Assembly: GCA_041398605.1 (NCBI GenBank)
Contig: JAWKUK010000009.1
Span: forward strand, 248,001 to 312,000
Reading direction: 5' to 3'
Length of the DNA stretch: 64,000 nucleotides
From: JAWKUK01 sp041398605
GTDB lineage: Bacteria > Planctomycetota > UBA1135 > GCA-002686595
Made by a program: the position numbers and the translations under genes
Shown here: piece after piece, positions 15,763 through 24,212 of the stretch
Position numbering within the stretch: position 1 is the first letter of the stretch
Layout: the number at the start of each line of letters is the position of its first letter
The notes under the pieces: model-generated
Databases searched by the model: none
Told to the model about the DNA's origin: nothing
What the model saw: only the letters and a program-made list of their open reading frames with translations

Positions 15763-18666
15763 GGTCGAAAGCGAAACTCCTGCAAGTTGAACAACACACG
15801 CGCGACCGCCGCCCAGCCCGCGGCGCCGCCCTCTTCGTCTGCGATGGCCTCGTGCAGCGCGACGAGGCGATCGACCTCGTCCGGCCGCGGCGCGCGCGCG
15901 AAGCACCACTCATAGGCGCGCGCGATCTTGCCGCGGTCGTCGAGCGACCACAGCCCCTGCATGCGCTCGCCGAGGGCCGCCGCGAGGCTCGAGCGCCATC
16001 GGGTCATTGGCGAGCGCCAGCGCCTGCAGCGGCGACGTCGAGCGCTCGCGCCGCGTGCACGTCGCGTTCGCCGCCGGCGCGTCGAACGTCGCATAGAACG
16101 GGAACGGCGCGGTGCGCCAGATGCGCGTGTACAGCGAGCGCCGAAAGCGCGCGGAGCCTGCGCTGGGCTCCCACTTCTTCGCGCTCTGCGTGAACGCAAA
16201 GACGCCGTCGGGCTGCGGCGGCTGCACGGGCGGGCCGCCGACGGTGGCGTCCAACAGGCCGCTCGCGACGAGCATCGAGTCGCGCAGGACCTCGCCCTCG
16301 AGCCGCAGCAGCCGCTGGCGCGCGAGCAGCTCGTTCGAAGGGTCGCGCTCGAGCAGCGCCGGGTCGAACGTCACCGCTTGTCGGTAGGTCGCCGAGGTCA
16401 CGATCGTGCGCACGAGGTGCTTGCGCGAGAAGCCGTGCGCGACAAAGTCCTGCGCCAGCCAATCGAGCAGCGCGGGGTGTGTCGGGCGCGCGCCGCGCAG
16501 CCCGAAGTCGTTCTCGGTCGCGACGAGCCCGCGGCCGAAGAGGTGCTGCCACGTGCGGTTGACCTCGACGCGCTGGACGAGCGCGTTGCGCGGGTCGACG
16601 AGCCAACGCGCGAGGTCGAGGCGGTTGAGCGGCGCGGTCCCCGCCGCTTGGCGGTCCGCAGTCTCCCCCGCCGCGCCGCTGAAGTGATCGAGGGCGAGCG
16701 GAAAGCCCGGCTGAACGACCTCGAGCGGGTCGAGGAACGAGCCGCGGTTGAAGCGGCGAGTGACCCGCGGCGCCGTGCGCTCTTCGAGCACTAGAGAGCT
16801 CGGCAAGCTCGGGCGCGCGCGTCCGTGGCCCTGAACGTCACGCCACGCGGCGCGCCAAGCGTCCGTCACGAGCGCGCGCTCGAGCGGGGAAGGCGCCGCG
16901 GCAAGCGCGAGACGGAACGCGCCCAACGTGTGCCGCCCGCCGAACTCTTGCACGAGCTCGACGCGCAGCTCCGCTGCGGCGCCCGCAGTCGCCGCAGTCC
17001 CCCCATTCGCCTGAGTCCTCGCAGTCACCTGGGCGCTGGGAGCGAGCGGCGAGGCGAGGCGTAGCTCGAGCACGTGCGGCGTCCCGAACTCGGGCTTCAC
17101 TGCCCACCCCGCGCCCGACGCAGCTCCCGACGCCGCTCCCTTGGGCGCGACGACCGAGGCCGCGCTGTAAGCGGCGCCGCCTTCGGCCCGCGTGTCCTGC
17201 TCGAAGTCCGCGCGCGCACCAGCGAGCGCGACGGGCGCCCACGCGGACGCCGCGTCCGCGCGTGTGAACACACGCACCTCCTGCAACACGAAGTTGCCGC
17301 TGCCAGAGCGCCCCGGCCCGCCGCCGCCGAGCCCGGCGCGTGGCAGCGCCTCAAGCCGCAGCGCCGCGACGCCGTCAGCCGTCGCGGGGAGCGGCCCTTC
17401 CAGCACATAGGTGCTGTAGACCGCGTTCTGGCCGAGGGCAGTCCACGCGCCGTCCTCCTCGGGGCGCAGCTTCGCGCCGTTCGAGGCCCAGGCGCGCGGC
17501 GGCTGCCACGTCACCCAACCAGGCGCGCTCTCGTCGCGCGCAGCCGCGAGGGCGCCGTCGAGGCGCGCCGCCTCGGCTTCGTACTCCGTCGCCGCTCGCT
17601 CCTCTGCGGGCGTGCGCGCGACGAGCATGCTGGGCTCGGTGCTGACGCCGCCGTCGCGTGTCTGATCGAAGAACGCGTAGAGCTGATAGAACTCGCGGTG
17701 CGTGATCGGGTCGAACTTGTGCGTGTGGCACTGCGCGCAACCGAGCGTCGCGCCGAGCCAAACGGCGCCCATAGTGCTCACCCGGTCGAGCACGGCATTG
17801 ACGCGGTTCTCCTCGTCGTCCGCGCCGCCCTCCTCGTTCGTTTGCGTGTTGCGCTGGAACCCCGTCGCGAGCCGCTGCGCGCGCGTCGCGCCAGGCAAGA
17901 GGTCCCCGGCGAGCTGCTCGATAGTGAACTCATCGAACGGCTGGTCGCGATGGATCGAATCGACGACCCAGTCGCGCCACGGCCAGATCGAGCGCCCGCC
18001 GTCGATCGTATAACCGTTGCTGTCCGCGTAGCGCGCGAGGTCCAGCCAATGGCGGGCAAAGCGCTCCGCGAAATGGACCGACGCTAAGAGCTCATCGACG
18101 CGGCGCTCGTACGCGTCGGGGCGCGAGTCGGCCAGGAACGCGGCGAGCTCATCCTCGGTCGGCGGCAGCCCGGTCAGGTCCAGGTGCACGCGCCGCAGCA
18201 ACGCGCGCGGCGACGCCTCGGGCGAGGGCGCGAGCCCCTCGGCCTCGAGCCGCGCGAGGACAAAGCGGTCGATCGGTCCGCGGACCCAAGCCGATCCAGC
18301 GACCTCCGGCAGCGCGGGCTCGCGCGGCGGCGCATAGGCCCAGTGCGGCGCCCATTCGGCGCCCGCTTCGATCCAGCGGCGCAGCAACGCGACCTCGTCC
18401 GCGGTCAGCGCGGGTCCGTGGCCCGCGGGCGGCATCCGATCGAAGTCGGCCTCGGCCTCCACGCGATAGATCAGCTCGCTCTCATCCGGCGCCCCTGGGG
18501 TGAGGGCGCGCGCGAGCCCCTGGGGCGTGTCCAAGCGCAGGTTGGCAGCGCGATGCTCATCGTCGGGGCCGTGGCAAGCGAGGCAGCGTTCGGCGAGCAG
18601 CGGGCGGACAGCGTCGCTCCAGGTCGGGGCGGCCTGGGCGCCGGCGAGGACGAGGATGGCGAACAT
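15759..18666 (-). CDS. PSCyt1/DUF1549/DUF1553 cytochrome-type protein, frameshifted near its C-terminus
   Basis: The product is a large planctomycete cytochrome-like protein of about 968 residues if the frame is repaired. The start at 18666 gives a short signal peptide, followed at once by the heme-c motif CLACH. The DUF1549 region (PIDRFVLARLEAEGL, RHWLDLARYADSNGY) contains a second CAQCH. A variable beta-rich middle follows, then DUF1553 (LARWLVDPRNALVQRVEVNR, ATENDFGLRG). The reading frame breaks at 15986-15987. As sequenced it runs into PRGGPRRAH and stops at 15910, whereas the expected end (LGERMQGLWSLDDRGKIARA to LFNLQEFRFRP) continues one base out of frame to 15759. Removing one C restores the protein and the ATGA overlap with the DUF1501 gene. 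Confidence 0.88.
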
Positions 18667-18919
18667 AGGCTCCTGGCAGGGTAGTCGCAGGGGCTCGGGA
18701 TGGCACCCCAGAACCCGCGTGCCCGCGACGACGGGGGGAGGCCCGCGGCCAGACGCCTGCGGACGGGGCGACCTTGCGCTCAGAACGAGCACATCCGAAT
18801 CGGGCGCCACCGAAGCGGGGACGCCGGGATTACAGTGGCGGCGTGACGCCCGAATGGCCGGTCCAACGGCTGCGGCGCCGAACTCTCCTGACCCCTCGCC
18901 AAACACGACTCGACTGACT

Positions 18920-20209
18920 ATGAAGCGATTCCTCGCCTCGACCTTTGCCATGGCGGCGCTGCCGCTGACCGCCTTCGCCCAGAACGATGAGTGCTCGACC
19001 GCGCAGGTCGTCACCGCAGGCTCGTACGCGTTCGACACGACGCTCGCGACGCTGAGCCCCGAGCTTTGGCCGTGCGCCAACGCTGGCGGCCCCGACCTCT
19101 GGTACACCTACACCGCGACGACGACGGGCAACGTCACGTTCTCCACGTGCACGGGCACGTCGTTCGACACCGCGCTCGAGGCGTTCGACGGGACCTGTGC
19201 GAACCTCGCCTCGATCGCGTGCAACGACGACTCGTGCGGGCTGCAAAGCCGCGTGTAGATCAACGCGCTCGCTGGGCAGAGCTACTTCGTCCGAGTCGGT
19301 GGCTACGGTGGCGCGGCGGGCGCCGGGATCCTGACGGTCAACGACGGCACGCCGGTGTTGAACAACGTGAACGGCACGTACTACGCGGCGATCTCGATGC
19401 CGGGTGTCACGTGGACGCAGGCGCGCCAGATGGCGGCCGCGACGAGCCACATGGGGCGCCAGGGTCGCCTCGTCACGCTGAACGACCAGCAGGAGAACGA
19501 CTTTGTGTTCTCGGCGCTCGGCGGCGTGAACAACTATTGGGTCGGCGGCTTCCAGAACACGAGCTCACCCTCGTACTCCGAGCCCGGCGGCGGCTGGGAG
19601 TGGATCAGCGGCGAGCCCTTCACGTTCACGCAGTGGCTTCCCGGCGAGCCGAACAACACGGGCGGCTTCGGCGCCGAGGACTTCCTCGAGCTGCTGCAAT
19701 CCGCGCAGTTCGGTGAGACGTGGAACGACGCGGCGGAGCAAGAGCACCCCGCGGGCTTTGTCATCGAATTCGCGAACACCGGCCTCGGCGTGAACTACTG
19801 CACGGCGGCGAACAACTCGACCGGCGGGGCGGCCTCCATCAGCGCGTCCGGCAGCACGACGGTCGCGTCGAATGACCTGACGCTCGAGTGCTCGGGCATG
19901 CCGAACAACTCGTTCGGCTTCTTCCTGACGAGCCTCTCGGCGGGCCTCACCATGAACCCGGGCGGCAGCCAAGGCAACCTGTGCCTCGGCGGCGCGATCG
20001 GGCGCTACGTCGCGACCGGCCAGATCAAGAACTCTGGCACGACGGGCGAGATCTCCCTGCTCGTCAACCTGAACCAACACCCGACGCCGAACGGCCTCGT
20101 GGTCGTGCAGCCGGGCCAGACCTGGCGCTTCCAGAGCTGGTTCCGTGACGTGGCCGCCGGCAGCGCGACGTCCAACTTCTCGGACGGCCTCGAGCTGCAG
20201 TTCAATTGA
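18920..20209 (+). CDS. secreted C-type lectin protein with shared C-terminal module, interrupted by TAG
   Basis: From ATG 18920 a clear signal peptide (MKRFLASTFAMAALPLTAFA) leads into a pre-peptidase-like beta domain (CSTAQVVTAGSYAFDTTLAT, LWYTYTATTTGNVTFSTC). An in-frame TAG at 19256-19258 interrupts it, but the same frame resumes immediately with INALAGQSYFVRVGGYGG. A C-type lectin fold follows at 19355-19780 (WTQARQMAA, RLVTLNDQQENDFV, WLPGEPNNTGG, WNDAA), and the C-terminal module shared across this window occupies 19790-20209. Family logic suggests CAG (Gln) was the original codon. Either the locus is a recent pseudogene, the base is an error, or the stop is read through. The next Met downstream (19355) would lack any signal peptide. 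Confidence 0.8.
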
Positions 20210-20262
20210 TCGAGCGAGCGAGCTTCATCTGGCCTTGCATTGGCTGGGCCGCGTGATCGACG

Positions 20263-20299
20263 CCGTGGGCATCTCCGGCTGAGTCGGAGGTGCCCACGG
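20263..20299. terminator. bidirectional hairpin between convergent genes
   Basis: Fifteen-base arms (20263-20277 and 20285-20299) pair with one G:T wobble around the loop GCTGAGT. It lies 54 bases after the lectin-protein stop and 16 bases beyond the stop of the minus-strand gene ending at 20315. Both transcripts converge on it. There is only a weak T-rich tail on the plus strand. Confidence 0.65.
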
Positions 20300-20314
20300 T
20301 CATTCTTGGAGCGC

Positions 20315-20860
20315 TCAAAGCGACATACCGACGCTCACGCCCGTGTAGTACTTCCCGTCCTGCTCGGCGACGACGACGCCGATGCGGCGGCCGGTGTCGA
20401 AGAAGCGGTCGAGCATGTGGTGCAGGTTGTGGCCGTCCCACGAGTGGGTGCTGACCCAACCGGGCGCCCAGCGGACGCCGACGCCGCCGATGAGCTCCCA
20501 CTCGTCGTCGAATTCGCCGTAGGCCGTGCCGATGTAGGGCGCGGCGCGGAGCCCCGTGTAATGCTCGAGGTCCTTCGCGACGGTGACGTAGTACGCGCGG
20601 CCGCTCGTCGTGCCGATCCGGTCCGAGCTCGTGCCGACCATCACCGCGGGGCGCGTCAGCGTCTCGTCGATGACGCGCCAGTTCGCGAGGAGGCCGACGT
20701 CGTCCGCGAGGGGGTTGTATTCCACGCCCACGAACGCGTTCGGCAGCACTGCATAGGTCGCCGTCAAGCGCAGCTCCGCGCGGTCGACGGGGATCCCCGG
20801 GAGCCAGCGCACGGCCAAGTTCCACTTCGTCTGTTCGTCGCCGGTGCCACGCACCGGCAT
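20315..20860 (-). CDS. putative outer-membrane beta-strand protein, possibly N-terminally broken
   Basis: The 181-residue frame consists of alternating amphipathic strands with aromatic ends (AELRLTATYAVLPNAFVGVEY, GRAYYVTVAKDLEHYTGL, ELIGGVGVRWAPG), as in a small outer-membrane barrel. I do not recognise the family. ATG 20860 is preceded by GGTGAGGGG, a usable ribosome site, but the product would then lack a signal peptide. In the same frame upstream, from ATG 20992, there is a good signal peptide (MFQLCASLPLLASLLFPAP) that runs into two TGA codons at 20882-20884 and 20873-20875. The simplest reading is one exported protein of about 225 residues interrupted by two stops. A separate small upstream frame remains possible. 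Confidence 0.55.
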   Translation of the reverse strand: MPVRGTGDEQTKWNLAVRWLPGIPVDRAELRLTATYAVLPNAFVGVEYNPLADDVGLLANWRVIDETLTRPAVMVGTSSDRIGTTSGRAYYVTVAKDLEHYTGLRAAPYIGTAYGEFDDEWELIGGVGVRWAPGWVSTHSWDGHNLHHMLDRFFDTGRRIGVVVAEQDGKYYTGVSVGMSL

Positions 20861-20881
20861 CCCCTCACCGGGTCACAACGG

Positions 20882-20992
20882 TCACGACGGGACGGCCGAG
20901 GCGGCGGGCTCGTCGTCTTGGAGTTCGAGCGCGGCGGGCGCTGGGAACAGCAGCGACGCGAGGAGCGGGAGCGAAGCGCACAGTTGGAACAT
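20882..20992 (-). CDS. short signal-peptide frame upstream of the beta-strand protein
   Basis: A 36-codon frame with a convincing secretion signal and a short acidic tail (LELQDDEPAASAVPS) ends in TGA. It is in the same reading frame as the beta-strand protein downstream, with only a second TGA between them. It is more likely the detached N-terminus of that protein than a gene of its own. Confidence 0.35.
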   Translation of the reverse strand: MFQLCASLPLLASLLFPAPAALELQDDEPAASAVPS

Positions 20993-21015
20993 GACTTGAG
21001 TGTACCTCTCCCGCT

Positions 21016-22080
21016 CTATCGACCGGCGGTGTGGTCGGGCAAGAGATCCGTTCGGCGCAGGCCCTCCGCACGCTCCAGGCGCTCCAGGGCCGCCGGTGCG
21101 AGCGGGCGGCCCGTGAGCGCGAGGGCCAAGACTGCGGCGCCAACGACGTTCTCCAGCCGCGGCGCGACGACGGTCGCCATGGGCACGCGGCGCGCGATCG
21201 CGGCGCTGACACGCGCGCCGTAATCGGGGTCGGTCGCGAGCCCGCCCGTGGCGACGACCTCCAGCGGCGGCGCGCTCCATTCGAGGACGCGCGCGGCAGC
21301 CTCGACGCACTCCGCGAGGGCGTCCGCGCCCTCGTCCAACATCTGATTGGCGACCGCGTCACCCTCGCGCGCCGCGGCGGTGACGAGCTTGGCGAGCGAT
21401 GCCCGGCGCGCGCGAGAAAGGCCGTCAGCGTCGACCGCGCGCAGCATCGCCCGCATCTCCGAGATCCCGAGCGCTTCGCGCACGCGCTCTTGCAGCACCG
21501 TCGCCGGCCCGCGCCCGTCGAAGGCCCGCGCGGCGGCGGTCATCGCGCGCGTCCCGAGCCACGTCGCGCTGCCGACGTCGTCCAGCATGCTGCCCCAGCC
21601 GCCGACCTGCCGCGCGAGGCCGTCGGCGCGGCGCCCGTAACAGGACGACCCCGTGCCGACGATCAGCGCGATCCCTGGCGCGCCGGCGAGGCCGCCCGCG
21701 AGCGCCGCGGTCAGGTCGATGTCGACCTTCGTGCGCGCCGGCGGCGCGAGCCCGACGGCGCACGCGACCTCTAGGACCTCGGCGCGGTCCGCGGCGAGCC
21801 CGACGCTGGCCATCGCCAGGAACGCGGCCTCGACCGCGCGGGGCGCTTGGCCGGCCGCGCGCCACGCCTCGGCCCAGGCGCGCTGCATGTGCTCGGCGAG
21901 GCGCGCGCGCCCGACGTCGTGCAGGTTGCCGCTGGGCGCCTCGCCGACGCCGAGCAAGACGCCGTCCGAGCGCAGGAGCGACACGCGCGTGTGTGTCCCG
22001 CCGCCGTCGACGCCGGCGACGATGGTCAGTCCTTCATGGCCGGGGTCCCCGGCGCCAGCGTTCGGGAGCGGGCTCTGCAC
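21016..22080 (-). CDS. BadF/BadG/BcrA-type ATPase, N-acetylglucosamine-kinase-like
   Basis: A 354-residue cytoplasmic sugar-kinase-like ATPase of the ASKHA fold. The phosphate-1 loop GVDGGGTHTRVSLL is at residues 20-33, the second glycine-rich loop IALIVGTGSSCYGRRADG near 140, and an adenosine-type motif LEVVATGGLATDPDYG near 280. This arrangement matches the eukaryotic-like N-acetylglucosamine kinase branch of the BadF family, which phosphorylates GlcNAc to feed amino-sugar metabolism; the related 2-hydroxyacyl-CoA dehydratase activators would carry cluster cysteines that are not seen. A GTG at 22080 is chosen as the start because it lies just before the conserved strand. Neighbours give no sugar pathway, so the substrate is inferred. 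Confidence 0.8.
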   Translation of the reverse strand: MQSPLPNAGAGDPGHEGLTIVAGVDGGGTHTRVSLLRSDGVLLGVGEAPSGNLHDVGRARLAEHMQRAWAEAWRAAGQAPRAVEAAFLAMASVGLAADRAEVLEVACAVGLAPPARTKVDIDLTAALAGGLAGAPGIALIVGTGSSCYGRRADGLARQVGGWGSMLDDVGSATWLGTRAMTAAARAFDGRGPATVLQERVREALGISEMRAMLRAVDADGLSRARRASLAKLVTAAAREGDAVANQMLDEGADALAECVEAAARVLEWSAPPLEVVATGGLATDPDYGARVSAAIARRVPMATVVAPRLENVVGAAVLALALTGRPLAPAALERLERAEGLRRTDLLPDHTAGR

Positions 22081-22108
22081 GCGCGTAAGGATACGCGGCG
22101 GCGGCGCG

Positions 22109-24106
22109 TCAGTCGCAGAGGTGCACCTCGACCGCGTCGGTGAGGTTCGAGCCGCCCGGCGTCGAGTCCCGGTGCCAGCACTGGAAGGTCCAGGCCGTGC
22201 CCGCCTGGACCGCGCCCGCGAGCGGGGCCTGCGCCAGGTCGAGCGGCAGGAACGCTTGCCCGAGCAGGTCGACCGAGATGGGCGGCGGCAGGCGCAGCAC
22301 CCCGCCGCCGACACAGAACACGCCGTCACCGACCGGGAACTGCGCGCGCGCAGGCCCCGCGATGAAGAGCGCCAGCGCGCCTGACGGCAGGCCCGACGCC
22401 ACGAGCTCGAGGTCGTTCGCAGTCACGCTCGGCGTGCCTTGGACCTGCAGCAACCCGACGTTCCCGGTCGAGTTCGCGAGCGCCGGACAGAAGCGCACGG
22501 GCGCGGGACACGGCGGAGTGAACTGAACGGTCAACAACGGCCGCTCCATGACCTCGCCCCACTCGCGCGCGCGGAACGACCAACGGTCCGTGCCGCCCGC
22601 GAGCACGAGCCACCCGTGGTTCGGCTGGCCGTTCGCCCAAGCCTGCACGGCCGCCGTCACGTCGAATGAGCGGGTCCCCTTCTCGTCGACAAACCCGCGA
22701 GTGTTGACGTCGATGACGGTGCTCGCTTCTGAGCCTAGCTGCACGCCGCCGACGAGCGCGTCCCAGGTCGACGCCTCGCTCCAGGGGGCGAGCATGCGGT
22801 GCAACGTGCCGCCGCTGCCGCTGTCCGCAGCGGCGCCCTCGGTCGTCAGCGTCAATACGGCACGGTGGATGGTCGCGCCCGCGGGCACCTGCTGGGCGCC
22901 GGCGCCGATGAGGCCATCGAACGCGAGCAGACCCTGCTCGCGGTCCGCGTCGCCGTCGCAGCGCACCTCGGGCGCCGCGCCGTACGACGCGCTCGGCAAC
23001 GTGTCGCCCTGCGCGCCGTTGCCGATGTACGCGTCGCGCCCGCCGAGCCATGGCCCGGACCCGAAGTCTTGACCGTGCCGAAAGCGCAGGAGCGTGGCGC
23101 CCTCGAGCTCCGCGCGGTGCGCGCGCGCGTCATACGGGAGGTCGAAGTTCGCCAAGGGATCCGTCGAACGGTCGAGCCCTGGTGATGAGCCGAGCACGTA
23201 CGTAGGCGAGAACGTGCGGACGCGGATCCTCTGCTGCTGCACATCGAACCCGATGCGCAGCATCCACCCGTTGCCGCCGTTGGGGTCGAACTGGAAGTCG
23301 GCGAGCACCTGGTGGCCCTCGCGCCCGAAGACGGTCGCGTCGCTGCGGCGGCCGTTGCCGTTGATGTGCCCGCACAGCACGAGCACGACCTCGGGGTTCG
23401 GCTCGCAGAGCTTGCGAAAGACCTGCTGCCCGTCGTTGTCACCGCTCATATCAGGCGTCGCGCCGGGCGCTTGCCACGCCGCGCGCGAGCCCGGTCCCAA
23501 GTGCTCGTGCGTCGCGACGATCACAGGCAAGCCGGGGTGCTCGGCGATCTTGCGCTGCGCAAAGGCGAGGGCCATGTCCGACGGGTGCCACTCGAGCCCG
23601 AGGTGGAGCCAAGGCCCTTCGGGCGTGTCGAAGCGCTGCGCGTGGCAAAGCCCGTCGAGCGAGGCGCCGAGGTACCAACTGCGCCCCGCATAGCGCGACG
23701 GGCCGAAGAAGTCGCGGTAGCGCGCGCCGCCGGACGCCTTGCTGGACACGACCGCATAGTCGTGGTTCCCGATGACCGCGGAGTAGGGCACGTTGCCCTC
23801 CGGGTTCGTACCGAGGTCGCCGTCGAGCCGCCGCATCGCGGTGTCAGCGTTGTTCCACTCGAAGAGGTTCTGATTGGCGCCTTGCGCGCCGCTATCGACG
23901 ATGTCGCCGAGGTGCGTGACAAACGCAATCCTGTCGCTCACCAAGTGATCGACCACCCATTGCGTCTGGGCGATGAAGATCGGGGCCAACGCCGCGCTCT
24001 CCGAGTAGTACTGCGTGTCGGGCAGCGCGATGACGGAGAACGCGTCTTGCGCCGGCGCGATGACGGCGGCGGCGGCGCTGGCGACGGAACAGAGCAAGTG
24101 CAGCAT
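22109..24106 (-). CDS. secreted metallophosphoesterase with DNRLRE domain and divergent C-terminal module
   Basis: The 665-residue exported protein has a signal peptide (LLCSVASAAAAVIAPAQ) and a calcineurin-like phosphoesterase domain at 20-290. Metal-binding motifs are visible in order: LPDTQ, HLGDIVDSG, IGNHDY, VATHEHLG and LCGHINGNG. Residues 330-530 form a DNRLRE-type carbohydrate-binding-like module (LLRFRHGQDFG, AVLTLTTEGA, FDVTAAVQAWANG). The C-terminal 130 residues are a divergent copy of the window's shared module: they keep ANSTG and TWTFQCWHRD but lack the PGGSQG loop. Hydrolysis of extracellular phosphoesters is likely; the substrate is not known. It is divergent from the helicase gene, sharing a 106-base upstream region. 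Confidence 0.88.
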   Translation of the reverse strand: MLHLLCSVASAAAAVIAPAQDAFSVIALPDTQYYSESAALAPIFIAQTQWVVDHLVSDRIAFVTHLGDIVDSGAQGANQNLFEWNNADTAMRRLDGDLGTNPEGNVPYSAVIGNHDYAVVSSKASGGARYRDFFGPSRYAGRSWYLGASLDGLCHAQRFDTPEGPWLHLGLEWHPSDMALAFAQRKIAEHPGLPVIVATHEHLGPGSRAAWQAPGATPDMSGDNDGQQVFRKLCEPNPEVVLVLCGHINGNGRRSDATVFGREGHQVLADFQFDPNGGNGWMLRIGFDVQQQRIRVRTFSPTYVLGSSPGLDRSTDPLANFDLPYDARAHRAELEGATLLRFRHGQDFGSGPWLGGRDAYIGNGAQGDTLPSASYGAAPEVRCDGDADREQGLLAFDGLIGAGAQQVPAGATIHRAVLTLTTEGAAADSGSGGTLHRMLAPWSEASTWDALVGGVQLGSEASTVIDVNTRGFVDEKGTRSFDVTAAVQAWANGQPNHGWLVLAGGTDRWSFRAREWGEVMERPLLTVQFTPPCPAPVRFCPALANSTGNVGLLQVQGTPSVTANDLELVASGLPSGALALFIAGPARAQFPVGDGVFCVGGGVLRLPPPISVDLLGQAFLPLDLAQAPLAGAVQAGTAWTFQCWHRDSTPGGSNLTDAVEVHLCD

Positions 24107-24212
24107 GGGCAGAGCCTGCGCGCCGCCCGCAGCGGATCGATCAACGGGAGATCAAGCGTTCGTCAGCCACCGCGCCACGAGGTTGAGACGCGCGCCGCTA
24201 AGATCGCGCGCG

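Noticed and set aside
15982..15990. Programmed ribosomal frameshifting at GAGCCTCGC
   Set aside because: The same motif lies on the non-coding strand in the TPR gene, so a translational signal cannot explain all three cases.
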